In this document: positions 18,588 to 28,286 of the stretch, in pieces
How the letters are laid out: each line of letters opens with the position of its first letter
How positions within the stretch are numbered: the stretch's first letter is position 1
Assembly: GCF_004114935.1 (NCBI RefSeq)
Contig: NZ_CP022221.1
Span: forward strand, 2,253,001-2,317,000
DNA from: Bradyrhizobium zhanjiangense
GTDB lineage: Bacteria > Pseudomonadota > Alphaproteobacteria > Rhizobiales > Xanthobacteraceae
Length of the DNA stretch: 64,000 bases
Direction of reading: 5' to 3'
The notes under the pieces: model-generated
What the model saw: the letters and a program-made list of their open reading frames with translations, nothing else
What the model was told of the DNA's origin: nothing
Databases searched by the model: none
Made by a program: the position numbers and the translations under genes

Positions 18588-18887
18588 GTGGCTTCGCTGT
18601 CGAAACCGGGCGGACGACGGAATGTCGATGCGACCGACCGCCAAAGCCAAGCGATGCTGAACGCAGCCTTCAACCTGGCGCCGCAAAGCCCAAAATTCTT
18701 CACCATGTGGAAGGGCGCCGACGGCAACTTCACGCAGCTGAACGCGGAACAGATCGTCGCCGTCGCCCAGGCGGTCGGCGCCTTCGTCGCGACTTGCTTT
18801 GCGGCGGAAGCCGCGGCTGCAAGCGGCATCAATTCCGGCGCCATCATCACGCGCGCGCAGGTCGACAGCGCCATCGTCGTTTCCTAA
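18588..18887 (+). CDS. Phage tail-associated protein, DUF4376-like fragment
   Basis: 99 residues. The core (KFFTMWKGADGNFTQLNAEQ, IVAVAQAVGAFVATCFAAEA) matches the pattern of the DUF4376 domain found at the end of tail-fibre and tail-assembly proteins. The expected preceding helix (YPSFTDAETASAAVRALPAA) is encoded just upstream in a different frame at about 18505-18580, so the gene is probably a frameshifted remnant of a longer protein. Confidence 0.5.
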   Translation: MASLSKPGGRRNVDATDRQSQAMLNAAFNLAPQSPKFFTMWKGADGNFTQLNAEQIVAVAQAVGAFVATCFAAEAAAASGINSGAIITRAQVDSAIVVS

Positions 18888-19045
18888 GGGGGTGCCCTTC
18901 TCATTTTGGAAAGAGAGATGCCTCCGACTTTGATCAGGCGCACGTTCGGACCAAGATCGCAGAGCGTTGAACCGGGACAATTCCCGTTTAGAAGCCGGGA
19001 ATGCTCACTCTGGTGTCCCGGCATGGTCTTCTGCTAGCCTAAGGC

Positions 19046-19077
19046 GGATCGCCGTCAGTTGGCGCTGACGGCGATCC
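19046..19077 (+). other. Perfect 13-bp stem hairpin
   Basis: GGATCGCCGTCAG (19046-19058) and its exact reverse complement (19065-19077) flank a 6-nt loop. The hairpin lies between the phage tail remnants and the next small gene and has no T-tract. It could terminate transcription in either direction inefficiently or be a leftover recombination site. Confidence 0.55.
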
Positions 19078-19102
19078 TAACCTGCAACAGATGGATGATA
19101 TC

Positions 19103-19366
19103 ATGTCGCAAGCTGCCTTTAGCTTACCCCAATTCTCCCCAATTGAACTACTCTCGGCCGACTACGAAGTAGCGATCGCAGAAAAGATAAGTGCCTACAA
19201 AAAGGCCGATCGGGCTCGCATAGCCGCCTATGACGTGGCCGAAGCTGGCTGTTCAGCCGCTTATGATGCCGCGGAAGGTGTCGCAGACATGATCCTTGCG
19301 CTTCCGGCAGGATCGTTGAAAGACCTCGCGATCAAGGCGCGCGTTCTACCTACCCACGGCTCCTGA
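19103..19366 (+). CDS. Small hypothetical protein, probably truncated
   Basis: 87 residues from ATG 19103. It is helical with an alanine-rich region (ADRARIAAYDVAEAGCSAAY). A related small protein of prophages usually continues past the point where this frame stops; the downstream segment (DELSLFVQEVRNLARM) is present in another frame up to 19445, which suggests a frameshift near 19350. Function unknown. Confidence 0.4.
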   Translation: MSQAAFSLPQFSPIELLSADYEVAIAEKISAYKKADRARIAAYDVAEAGCSAAYDAAEGVADMILALPAGSLKDLAIKARVLPTHGS

Positions 19367-19454
19367 CCCGGCAGACTTGCTCCATTACCGGCCCGACGAA
19401 CTTTCGCTCTTTGTGCAGGAAGTCCGCAACCTCGCGCGAATGTAGGAAGCAAGC

Positions 19455-19799
19455 ATGACCACTGACCGCACCGACCGAATGAAAGCCCTAAGCAAGCTGG
19501 TGCTTGGCATCGTTCGCAGGTGCAGCGATCGTTGCAACGTCGATCGCGCGGGCGGCCGTTGCCGACTGTCGGAAGTCCGTCACAACGAATTCCGCCTAAC
19601 GTACTCGCGATGTGATGACGACGACCAGACGTCCACGCTGGGCGTCCGGTTCGACGGGAAGACCTTCCTGCACGTTGAATGGACCGCGGAGAAAGTCTTA
19701 CGCACGTCATACCGGCCGGGCGATTGGGAAGCGCTTCTGCTTCGCTATGACCGCGCGCCGGTTCTGGCCGGCTCAACTGGTAGGAAAGATGCTTGTTAA
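19455..19799 (+). CDS. Hypothetical protein
   Basis: 114 residues, soluble, with a four-cysteine N-terminal part (RRCSDRCNVDRAGGRCRL) followed by a beta-strand-rich region (STLGVRFDGKTFLHVEWTAE). Start ATG 19455 follows AGGAAGCAAGC. No family recognised. Confidence 0.45.
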   Translation: MTTDRTDRMKALSKLVLGIVRRCSDRCNVDRAGGRCRLSEVRHNEFRLTYSRCDDDDQTSTLGVRFDGKTFLHVEWTAEKVLRTSYRPGDWEALLLRYDRAPVLAGSTGRKDAC

Positions 19800-19907
19800 C
19801 CTCTTCGATCGCCCATGCGGGGCAATGTGCAACATCTCTGCTACTATGCGGCACTACCATGGAATGAGCCGGGTACGCACAGCCGGCCCGGATAGGGGGG
19901 AATGGCA

Positions 19908-20393
19908 ATGATACGGAATATTTTGGCCGCCACGTTGGCGAGCGTCATCATGCTCGGCTCGCCAGCTTCAGCGCAATCGGCGACCGCCGCGCCGGCAGAA
20001 AACAAATCAACGGAAATCGATTACAAGATCGTTGACCCCAGCGACCTTTTCATTGGCACTCGAAAGTACCTCGATAAGCCAATCCTGCTCCGTAAGATGC
20101 GCTGCTACTACGCGGACGTGGACGACTACCGATGTACGGCGAGCGGTCCGGTCTTCCTTGCCGTCTTCACGGCCACGGTTGAGCCTGCTTCCGCGCGAGC
20201 GTGGATAGAGAAGAACTGCGACCAGTTGAGGGGCGCGGTGACATCGGACAAATGCCTGTTCAACCCGCAATTCGTCTACGGAGCCAAGGACGTCAACGAC
20301 GATATCGTCTCCGGATTTCAACAGCGGAAAGTGATCCACCCGCCGGCGGGCGTCACTATGATCCCCAGTAAAGCGATCAAGAGCGAGCGATAG
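19908..20393 (+). CDS. Exported hypothetical protein
   Basis: 161 residues with a clear signal peptide (MIRNILAATLASVIMLGSPA, cut after SAQ). The mature domain has four cysteines that could form two disulphides (RCYYADVDDYRC, KNCDQL, SDKCLF). ATG 19908 is favoured over 19902 because GGGGGG ends 7 nt upstream. Function unknown. Confidence 0.6.
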   Translation: MIRNILAATLASVIMLGSPASAQSATAAPAENKSTEIDYKIVDPSDLFIGTRKYLDKPILLRKMRCYYADVDDYRCTASGPVFLAVFTATVEPASARAWIEKNCDQLRGAVTSDKCLFNPQFVYGAKDVNDDIVSGFQQRKVIHPPAGVTMIPSKAIKSER

Positions 20394-20920
20394 CCTACTG
20401 GCACCGACGTGATCGAATTTTTTCGATTTGCCGTTCTGGCCATCCGCGCAGCGGCTGCTCGCTTGCGCGAGATGATCGCCTCCACCTTCTTCAGCGTCTG
20501 TGCAAACTCAGATCGGAGATATTGTTTGTGGTCGCGGTCTTTCGGCTCCGAGAGGAATGCGACCTTCACGAGGAAACGGTTCAATAGCGACGCAATTGCA
20601 AGATTGTCGGAATGTTGCGAGCGCAGGGCCGTGAGTTGCCGACGCATCTCCATGAGATCAAGAGCTTCGCGGTCTGGCTGCCTTTTCAAATGAAACTCGC
20701 GCGAGAGCCCTACAGTCCAATCGAAGCCGCCGCGACGAGTATATTGGCGCGACGGCTTCGCCAGTTGGGTGACCCGGACCAAGGGCAATGTCCGGCCGTG
20801 AGAAGCTAACGCTCCGTAGCTTCGCTGCAATCGCAGTCTGAAATTAAGCTTGATGTCACGATGGCGGGTTAATTCTGGAACAGCCGTGCTGTAGGCCGCC
20901 GAATGTCGCGGCACCGCCAT
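20318..20920 (-). CDS. Doubtful hypothetical protein
   Basis: An open frame of 200 codons whose middle (EMRRQLTALRSQHSDNLAIA, EFAQTLKKVEAIISRKRAAA) looks like a genuine charged coiled helix with a hydrophobic tail (LLIALLGIIVTPAGG). Its 3' end overlaps the exported protein gene by 76 bp, and the N-terminal part is arginine-rich and unconvincing. A shorter start near the helix is possible. Confidence 0.3.
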   Translation of the reverse strand: MAVPRHSAAYSTAVPELTRHRDIKLNFRLRLQRSYGALASHGRTLPLVRVTQLAKPSRQYTRRGGFDWTVGLSREFHLKRQPDREALDLMEMRRQLTALRSQHSDNLAIASLLNRFLVKVAFLSEPKDRDHKQYLRSEFAQTLKKVEAIISRKRAAAARMARTANRKNSITSVPVGYRSLLIALLGIIVTPAGGWITFRC

Positions 20921-21057
20921 TGCGGGGGTCGTGAATATAGCGAGATCGAACCAAAGCCATTCCGGGCCGCCTGCGGGGCTTGAGGGCTGACCTCAAAAAG
21001 GGTCGCGATCGCCAACCGGGGACGTCGTCAGACCTTGGTTGGAGAGCGTGTCAGATC

Positions 21058-22474
21058 GTGTCCCGTGGCGTGGTGTAGCTGAGTGCGGGTCACCACGTTC
21101 GCCGGCATGGGCCGGATCGGTCAGCTGGCGATTGCCGGGAAGCTGACGGCGGGATCATCGCCCAACGGGGCGATGGTTTCCAGTGTCATGTAGCGGCCGC
21201 GCTGAACCGCCCACTCGTCATTCTGCTCGAGCAGGATCGCACCGACGAGGCGGACGATGGCGTCTTCATTGGGGAAGATGCCGACCACTTCGGTTCGGCG
21301 CTTGATCTCGCCATTGACCCTTTCGAGCGGATTGGTCGAGTGCAGCTTGGCGCGGTGCGCGGCGGGGAAGCTCATGTAGGCGAGCACGTCGGTCTCGGCC
21401 TCGTCGAGGAAGGCGGCAAGCTTCGGCAGTTTGGGGCGGAGCTGGTCGGCGATGCGCCGCCATTGCGCCCGCGCCGCCTCCGCGTCGTCCTGGGCAAAGG
21501 CGGTGGCAATGAAGGCGGAGACGACGCGCCGTCCGCTCTTGCCGGCATGCGCCAGCGCGTTGCGCATGAAGTGCACGCGGCAGCGTTGCCAGGTGGCGTT
21601 GAGAACCTTGCCGACCGTGGCTTTGATCCCCTCATGGGCGTCGGAGACGACGAGCTTGACGCCGCGCAGACCGCGGCGGGCGAGCTTGCGCAGGAACGCG
21701 GTCCAGAACGTCTCGGCTTCGGAGGGACCAATATCCATGCCGAGCACCTCGCGCCGGCCGTCACTGTTGACCCCGACTGCGATGATCACTGCGACCGAGA
21801 CGATCCGCCCGTTCTGGCGCACCTTCACGTAGGTGGCGTCGATCCACAGATAGGGCCAATCGCCCTCGATCGGGCGATTGAGGAAGGCCTTCACCTTGTC
21901 GTCGATCTCACTGCACAGCCGCGACACCTGACTCTTGGAGATGCCGCTCATGCCCATCGCCTGCACCAGATCGTCGACGGAACGGGTGGAGACGCCCTGC
22001 ACATAAGCCTCCTGCACCACGGCGGTGAGCGCCTTCTCGGCCATCCGCCGCGGTTCGAGGAAGCCCGGGAAGTAGGAGCCTTTGCGCAGCTTGGGAATGC
22101 GCAGCTCGACGGTGCCAGCACGCGTCTCCCAGCTCCGATCGCGGTAGCCGTTGCGCTGAGCCAGGCGTTCCTGGCTCTTCTCCCCGTAAGCCGCTCCTGT
22201 CAGGCCTTCGACTTCCAGCTCCATCAATCGATGGGCGGCAAAGCCGATCATCTCGCGCAACAGATCGGCATCAGGGGTCTTCTCCACGAGCGCGCGCAGG
22301 TTCATCATGTCGTCGGTCATCGGTGGTTCCTCGAATCAGGTTGGTGTCGCAACCCAAACCTTACCGACGAATCATCGGTGACCACCCGCAAAGCCGCTCG
22401 CTCGCTACGGCGCTATGTGGGGCGCGCGTCGCGAGCGGCTTCGCTAACCAGCTACACCATCACCTGGGAGTACG
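21058..22474. mobile_element. IS256-family insertion sequence
   Basis: About 1.42 kb. The ends are imperfect inverted repeats of roughly 25 bp. The left end (21058-21082) contains GGTGTAGCTG; the right end (22449-22473) contains the complement CAGCTACACC, and both have TCCC outward of it. One transposase gene fills the interior. Target duplications could not be fixed because the right end abuts a group II intron. Confidence 0.8.
21121..22320 (-). CDS. IS256/Mutator-family transposase
   Basis: A full-length DDE transposase of 399 residues. Landmarks are the N-terminal [20 protein letters not shown] and [20 protein letters not shown], the first catalytic Asp in [16 protein letters not shown], the second in [15 protein letters not shown], the conserved [12 protein letters not shown], and the catalytic Glu in [20 protein letters not shown]. 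No frameshift is visible, so the element is probably functional. Confidence 0.93.
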   Translation of the reverse strand: MTDDMMNLRALVEKTPDADLLREMIGFAAHRLMELEVEGLTGAAYGEKSQERLAQRNGYRDRSWETRAGTVELRIPKLRKGSYFPGFLEPRRMAEKALTAVVQEAYVQGVSTRSVDDLVQAMGMSGISKSQVSRLCSEIDDKVKAFLNRPIEGDWPYLWIDATYVKVRQNGRIVSVAVIIAVGVNSDGRREVLGMDIGPSEAETFWTAFLRKLARRGLRGVKLVVSDAHEGIKATVGKVLNATWQRCRVHFMRNALAHAGKSGRRVVSAFIATAFAQDDAEAARAQWRRIADQLRPKLPKLAAFLDEAETDVLAYMSFPAAHRAKLHSTNPLERVNGEIKRRTEVVGIFPNEDAIVRLVGAILLEQNDEWAVQRGRYMTLETIAPLGDDPAVSFPAIAS

Positions 22475-22488
22475 TCATGCCAAGCTGA

Positions 22489-24370
22489 TGAATGCTTGTG
22501 GGTGCAAGTCCCATCCGGTCAAAGCCCTAGCAGGCAAGCCGGGACCGAGTCTTGCGGGCGTCGCGGCAACGCGGGGTCCGAAGTGTAGACAGGAGTCATG
22601 CGGGGTGCGGGAATGAGCCTCGAAAGGTGGATGTTCGCGGAGGCCGAGTGTGTTCCCTAAGCACGAAGGCTGCATGAGCATCGTCGATATGCGAGACGAT
22701 GCCGCTCCGTCGGGGTCGATGGCCGCATCACGCATGGAAGGTAATCATCGGAACATGAGAGGCCCGACCGGGTCCGCTGGATTGGTCTCCAGCGGGGGAC
22801 AGCGGCAAGGCACTGCCAGAGCCGTTGTCCGAGCTGAGGTCGGGAGTCGGACTGGTCCATACTACCTGTGAAGTCGTCGAAGGTAACGAGACGCATGGAG
22901 GGAAGGGACCAGCCCGAGGGGAGCCTGCGCGAGGAGGCCAGGGTACGGACACAGAGCCGGGTTACCTTGCCGCCGAACCTCAAGCGGGTGAACGCGGCAG
23001 CCAAGCAAGCTGCCCAAACCCGGTTCACGGCCCTGCTGCACCATGTCGACGAAGACGCTCTTCTTCGGGCGTTTCGACGACAAAAGCGGCAGGCCAGCGC
23101 GGGGGTCGATGGGGTGACGGTGGCGAAGTACGAAGAGAGGCTGACGGATAACCTCCGCGACCTCTGCTCACGGGTCCACACCGGTCGCTACCGGCCACAG
23201 CCGGTGCGGCGTGTCTACATCCCCAAAGCCGACGGCGGTAAGCGGCCTCTCGGCGTGCCGGCGCTAGAGGACAAGATTGTCCAAAGCGCGGTGGCCGAGG
23301 TGCTGAGCGCCGTCTACGAGGCCGACTTCCTCGGATTCTCCTACGGCTTCCGGCCGGGGCGGAATCCTCATATGGCGCTTGATGCTCTGCATACAGCGAT
23401 CATGAGCCAGCACGTGAACTGGGTGCTCGATGCCGACATACGCAGCTTCTTCGACTCGGTCGACCACGAGTGGCTGTTGCGGATGCTGGCGCACAGGATC
23501 GCCGATCCTCGCATCTTGCAGCTCATAGGGCTGTGGCTGCGAGCCGGCGTTCTTGAGAGCGGCGAGAAGCAAGAGACGGACAGGGGCACACCGCAAGGGG
23601 CGGGCATTAGCCCGCTCCTTGCCAACATCTTCCTGCACTACATCCTCGATCTCTGGACCCAGAAATGGCGTCGTCGCTGCGCACGCGGTCGTATCGTGAT
23701 CGTGCGCTACGCGGACGACTTCGTCATGGGCTTCGAGAACAAGGCAGATGCGCGGGAAATGCTCTTGGCCCTCAAGGCGCGGCTGGCCGGCTTCGGCCTG
23801 AGGCTCCATGAGGACAAGACGCGGCTGATCGAGTTTGGCCGGTTCGCGGCCCTCTCGCGTCAGCGGCGGGGCGAGCGGCGGCCAGAGACCTTCGCCTTCC
23901 TCGGCTTTGTCCACTACTGCGGGCGGACCCGAGATGGCCGGTTCATCGTGAAGCACAAGACGGAAGGGAAACGCCTGACGCGCAAGCTGACGGCGTTGCG
24001 CCAGGAGGCCTGGCGGCTCATGCACGCGCCACTGGCAACGCAGCACGAGTGGTTCGCCGCCGTTCTGCGCGGGCACTATGGCTATTATGGCAGGCCGCAC
24101 AATTATCCAGCGCTCAACGGCTTCTACCGCGAAGTGCGTCGGACCTGGCTGCGTTGTCTGAGACGGCGTAGCCAGAAAAGTCGGCGCATGGGCTGGCCGG
24201 AGTTCGAGACCCTGACGGCACGCTTCCGCCTGCCAACTCCACGCATCACTCGCACATGGGCGCAGGCGCGGATATGACGCGGGTTACCCTCGGGAAGAGC
24301 CGGGTGCGGGAAAGCCGCCCGCCCGGATCTGTGAGGGCAAAAGCCGAATGGCTGAGCTACTCGACCACGA
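22489..24370 (+). mobile_element. Group II intron (ORF-containing)
   Basis: About 1.9 kb. The RNA part upstream of the reverse transcriptase shows typical intron leader sequence (GTGGGTGCAAGTCCCATCC near 22498). After the ORF a domain V hairpin is visible at about 24298-24331 (AGCCGGGTGCGGGAAAGCCG, then CCCGCCCGGATCT), followed by a domain VI-like hairpin. Exact exon junctions are estimated. The 5' end lies within about 20 bp of the IS256 right terminal repeat. Confidence 0.8.
22868..24277 (+). CDS. ltrA: Group II intron reverse transcriptase/maturase
   Basis: 469 residues from GTG 22868 (an ATG at 22895 is also possible). The RT blocks are intact: QASAGVDGVTVAKYEERL, a PKADGGKRPLGVPALEDKIV block, FGFRPGR-type SYGFRPGRNPHMALDAL, DADIRSFFDSVDHEWLLRML, GTPQGAGISPLLANIFLH, and the catalytic YADD in VIVRYADDFVMGF. 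An X/maturase domain follows, and there is no HNH endonuclease, so mobility probably uses single-stranded target DNA. The frame is complete. Confidence 0.93.
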   Translation: MKSSKVTRRMEGRDQPEGSLREEARVRTQSRVTLPPNLKRVNAAAKQAAQTRFTALLHHVDEDALLRAFRRQKRQASAGVDGVTVAKYEERLTDNLRDLCSRVHTGRYRPQPVRRVYIPKADGGKRPLGVPALEDKIVQSAVAEVLSAVYEADFLGFSYGFRPGRNPHMALDALHTAIMSQHVNWVLDADIRSFFDSVDHEWLLRMLAHRIADPRILQLIGLWLRAGVLESGEKQETDRGTPQGAGISPLLANIFLHYILDLWTQKWRRRCARGRIVIVRYADDFVMGFENKADAREMLLALKARLAGFGLRLHEDKTRLIEFGRFAALSRQRRGERRPETFAFLGFVHYCGRTRDGRFIVKHKTEGKRLTRKLTALRQEAWRLMHAPLATQHEWFAAVLRGHYGYYGRPHNYPALNGFYREVRRTWLRCLRRRSQKSRRMGWPEFETLTARFRLPTPRITRTWAQARI

Positions 24371-24443
24371 CCGCGTGTCATAAACGATCTCGCCCGGACC
24401 GTGGTCCGTGTGATAAATGGCGAGTACGGGAATGGGGGAATTG

Positions 24444-24689
24444 ATGTCTGCGAATACGCAAGCAAACCTTTTAGCTGTGGCATTTTTCGTGGTCTGCGCT
24501 GCCTTGATTTATTGGAAAACCGAGCATGTGCGGCAGTTCGCACACGCTCCGCGCACAGGAAAAGATTGCGTCGAAGTGATAGGGCGGGTGTTTTCTGCGC
24601 GCAATACTAGGCCGCCGACCGAAGCTGAGCAGGCCGACCTGGACGATTGCGATGACGATACGCGACCGCGTAACAACGGTCGCAATTGA
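24444..24689 (+). CDS. Small single-span membrane protein
   Basis: 81 residues from ATG 24444, preceded by GGGGGAATTG. An N-terminal hydrophobic helix (NLLAVAFFVVCAALIYW) is followed by a short acidic tail (QADLDDCDDDTRP). Function unknown; it lies between the intron and a nuclease fragment. Confidence 0.5.
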   Translation: MSANTQANLLAVAFFVVCAALIYWKTEHVRQFAHAPRTGKDCVEVIGRVFSARNTRPPTEAEQADLDDCDDDTRPRNNGRN

Positions 24690-24693
24690 GATA

Positions 24694-24794
24694 TCGATGC
24701 CCCACAATCGGATGCGCGTGCCGTGGATTTCGATCGTGTCGCCATCGATCACGCTGGCGCGACCGGTTTTCAGCACCCGCTGCAACGTCGGCAT
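24694..24794 (-). pseudogene. Thermonuclease (SNase-like) 5' fragment
   Basis: A short minus-strand reading (KTGRASVIDGDTIEIHGTRI, RLWGID) is the first beta-hairpin of the staphylococcal-nuclease fold, with the metal-binding Asp of VIDGDT. The match stops after GIDI, where the continuation expected in the family (APES-type) is missing. Only about a quarter of the domain remains. Confidence 0.65.
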
Positions 24795-25200
24795 GCAACA
24801 CAGCTAACGCTCTCAAGAACGCTAAGAGTTGCGCGCGAGCCAACGATCCTTCTTTGTGCCGGCTGTTCGACAAGCGATGCATAGATGCCGGCCGTGCCTC
24901 TTTGACTTTGATCCACGCCGCAATGAGGCCAATCAGAGACCACTCAGAACGAATTGAGCTTTTTCCGCCGCGTTGGCGTGACGGTCAAATGCGATGAGTG
25001 CGCGTCAAGAGGGCTAGCGATCGAAAGGCGATGATAGAATGCATCAATGAACTTGACGCTGGTGGTCACGGACCAGCTCGCGAGCGAAGCGCTCAGGAAT
25101 CGATGTGGAAAGAAATTTGCGTGCTGAGACATGAATATCGGCTTATCGAAGCTGAGTTCTCTAGCGCGGAAAACAGCCTCTCTGCATCCATCTCATCGCC

Positions 25201-25654
25201 CTACTTGGATTTATAGTGGATGAGTTCGTTCCGCAGCCTAACAAGCAGCGCCGCATCTTGGTAGGTGCTGCGCACCCTTGTCTAACGCGGGTTTTCGAAT
25301 AAGATGAAGGACAAGATCGTATCTGCGAAGTGTTTGGTGGGCGTCGATTGTCTCGGCTAACGGGAACAGAAAATCGCGGGCAGACGCATCAAGTCCATTC
25401 GAGCCCAAGTGGTGCCCGGGACCGTGAACTGCGACTTCGGAGATTTCGGCCTCAAGCGCTGCCGCCGCTTGCGTGACAGCTCCTACAACGCATGCGACAT
25501 ATTCAGAGCGATCCGCTTCGGAGATGGAAGCGTCGGCCTGCTCGTTCGTCTCGTATGGCCGTTCTACTCCATATGCACGGCGGGCTAGGATCGCGGCCCC
25601 ACATAGGAACTGGGCGGTAAAGCTGTATCTTGTGGTCGCTGCGACGCTCATCAA
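25201..25654 (-). pseudogene. HEPN-like protein, frameshifted near its C-terminus
   Basis: The main frame (25654 to about 25265) encodes SVAATTRYSFTAQFLCGAAI, RSEYVACVVGAVTQAAAALE and RYDLVLHLIRKPALDKGAQ, then runs into a stop. One frame over, at 25266-25201, the protein clearly continues as YQDAALLVRLRNELIHYKSK. RNELIHY is the Rx4-6H pattern of HEPN ribonuclease-type domains. A single indel therefore separates the body from the motif-bearing helix. The restored protein would be about 150 residues, of the hypothetical HEPN type often found in defence islands. Confidence 0.6.
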
Positions 25655-25695
25655 AGTCGTTCTCGCTTACCATCCTATTGGCTGCCGCATCGCGG

Positions 25696-27687
25696 CTACA
25701 AGTGCGATGCCAGTTTGGCGATAATATCGACAATCTGGATTAAGGTTGGATTGTGAAACATTTGTTCCACGAAAGTCTTAATCGCTTCGGCGTTCTGTGC
25801 GATGAACTGAACGATGGGGACGCTGGATACAGCAACTGTAGCAGTACCAACAGCCCGATAGACGCCAGCTCGGTATTCTTTCCACGCAAAGCCAGGCTCT
25901 GATCTTATGCGATCGTATGCTGATCGCACCAAGGTGATGACGGCGTTTCCCGATGTCTTGCGGGCCAGATCGATCGCTTGATCTCCATCGATGCCGGGCG
26001 TTGCGCTTAGCGCCGCGTTGAGCTGTTCTTTGAACGCCTCAACGGCCGCGGGCGTTGCGGGGCTTCCTTCATCGCTAAGTGCGTCGACAACTGGTATAGA
26101 GGCTTCAATAATCGCCTTCGCGGGGTCTCGGTCTTGGGGACCCAGGCGAGCCAAATCAAGCTCTCGTCCCTTGGCGTCACCGACAATAAACACATTATAG
26201 CATTCGACCTAGTCGCGAAGCGCCTCCGCAGTTTGGTGCGTAAGAATTGCTGGGTCTGCGGGATCATTGGCGGAAATCGCCACGTCGTGAGCTTTGAGGC
26301 GCCGTCGAAGCGAGTTTCCTCTGGACCACAACCGAGTAATCGATACGGCCGCCATCGCCGCCGGCGCTGCTTCCAAGAAGCGTGCAACCGGATCAACCAT
26401 ATCGGCAATCTGATTGTGTCCGAGTGCTAAGAAGGCAATCGCCTTGTCTCTCACTTCAACGTACAGCTCGGCCTGCATAGTTGTGGCGGCTGGCGGATCA
26501 TCAGCTAAATCTAGGTTTCCGTCTTGATTGATTGCAAACTGGGTTGCTATGTTCGCTTGAGGCGGGATCGCGTCGGGCGAAGGTAATCGCTCCAGCGAGT
26601 TGCTTACCTCTTCTGAGCGTACGTCGAAGGGCGAGTGTTGCAGGGCGAAGTTAACCGCCTTGGCGCCAGCATTCCATACATCCTCAGGCAAGCCAGCGCG
26701 AATGAGTTCAAGGTCGGCGTTGAGGGGCGCTCCAGCGAGAAGTTCATCATACCAAACGGTCCACGCGTCCCAGCCCTCGTTTCGCTTGAGGAGTTCCTGC
26801 TTCAGCTGTCGCCAGCCCTCTGCAATTGAAACAGGGATTTCACCTGGCCAGAGCTTTGAGGTCGCAACAGTAACCGCGCTAAATCTTTCGCCAAACAAGC
26901 CCGCATCTACCGTGAGCGCGTTGAGCAGCTCGTTTTTTGGGTACTCGGCTTCCACCGCGTTGATTGCATATCGAGCCGCTACTATTGCATGTTCCACCAC
27001 GCTTGGTTCATGGGTTGCCGCGGCTGCCGCGTAAGCGGCTGCCCGAACCGGGGCAGGGGCCCTAAGATCACCAAGTCCACTAAGGGCGGCGCGAGCGTCA
27101 CGTGACAATCGACCCTGCTGGTTTGGATAGGCGGATACCGTCCGTGCTGCTGCGAGTGCGCGGAAAACCCGAACTAGATAGTCGCTTTCGAGGTATCTGT
27201 GTGGCCCGACTAGTTCGATCATCACGGGAAAGATACGCAACGCCGCTCGGCTCACGAAGACAATGGCGATGTCGATCGGCCGCTGTTTCAGCCAATTAGT
27301 AACCCCGTCGCTGTCGGAGAAGATAGTTAACTGCGGAGAGCCAGAATGGTCAGATTGTGCTTTGTCGGTTCTGCCGCCGGATAACGGTGCTATGTGTCTA
27401 GGCCGATCGTCGGAATTCGGCACCCTTCCTTCCGGAGGCATAGGCCCCGAAACAGCCTCGACCACAACACCCTCGCAGACTATCCAGCGCGCGGGCCGGC
27501 CCTCAAATTCCGTCCACATCAAATTGAAGATGAGTTCATCGTATTCGGGTGATACTTCGCCGAGCTGGACTGGCCGCGTTTCGGCAGTCGCCGAGAGAGA
27601 AATTGGCCTCCTTTTATCTGACCGATCCCACTGGGCCTTTCCCCGTTCGAGCCATGCCGTACGGATCAGTTGCTCCCTGTCGATCAT
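25696..27687 (-). pseudogene. Hypothetical ~660-residue protein split by an in-frame TAG
   Basis: From ATG 27687 the frame runs to a TAG at 26209-26211 and then stays open in the same frame to 25696. The residues after the stop (VECYNVFIVGDAKGRELDLA) follow naturally from those before it (LTHQTAEALRD). No frameshift is needed, so this is one gene with a nonsense codon, or an assembly error. The product is mainly helical with N-terminal strands (YDELIFNLMWTEFEGRPARW) and no recognisable catalytic motif. It lies downstream of the ATPase/subtilase pair on the same strand. Confidence 0.65.
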
Positions 27688-27797
27688 GTATCCCCCTGAG
27701 CCGCTGTGAGCACTCAAATGATGCCAAAGGTAGTAGCCGCAACATCGAAGCGACCGTGATTTGGCGGCCGCCCGCGATAGAATGACAGCTTCTCATA

Positions 27798-28283
27798 TCA
27801 GTTCTTTCGCACAGGTATTCCAATATCTACGACGACGCCTCCGCCGTTTTTGGCGAATGCCTGACACCCAACCGTTGCCTTGGGAAGAACGATGCCAGCT
27901 TGTTCATCGGTCTCCTTAAGCGCTACGCGGTGGCACCGGCGAGCGGCGGCTTCAAGTTCTTTTCGGTCGACACCGGTGACCGCGCTGCCAGCCGCCGCGG
28001 CCAACACGAACCATTGGTTCGAAGGAAAGCTGCTCGCGTCCCAGCTCAGCGAGATGTAGGTGACGAACTTAGGATCGCAGATCAGGACCATGTCCGGCCG
28101 CTTGAAGAAGACGCTGCCGCCGGAAGGAGAGAAATGATCAAAATGCGTGTTCGTTCGCTCGATGATCCGGGCTGTTATCTCTTTGCACTCCGGCGTCTCG
28201 GTTGAATGCTCGCCGGCCCAACTTCGAGGGATAAGCGCTAGCGCAAACAGTACCGTTAGGTAAGAAGAGTTGAGGTGGCGCAT
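27798..28283 (-). CDS. Exported hypothetical protein
   Basis: 161 residues with a signal peptide (YLTVLFALALIPRSWAG). The mature part has four cysteines (TPECKEI, VLICDPKF, ARRCHRV, TVGCQAF) and alternating strands and helices. It starts 4 bp after the subtilase gene stop on the same strand, so the two may be co-transcribed. Family not recognised. Confidence 0.55.
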   Translation of the reverse strand: MRHLNSSYLTVLFALALIPRSWAGEHSTETPECKEITARIIERTNTHFDHFSPSGGSVFFKRPDMVLICDPKFVTYISLSWDASSFPSNQWFVLAAAAGSAVTGVDRKELEAAARRCHRVALKETDEQAGIVLPKATVGCQAFAKNGGGVVVDIGIPVRKN

Positions 28284-28286
28284 AAT

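Noticed and set aside
21340..22488. Plus-strand open frame of 382 codons
   Set aside because: It is antisense to the intact IS256 transposase and has no family resemblance.
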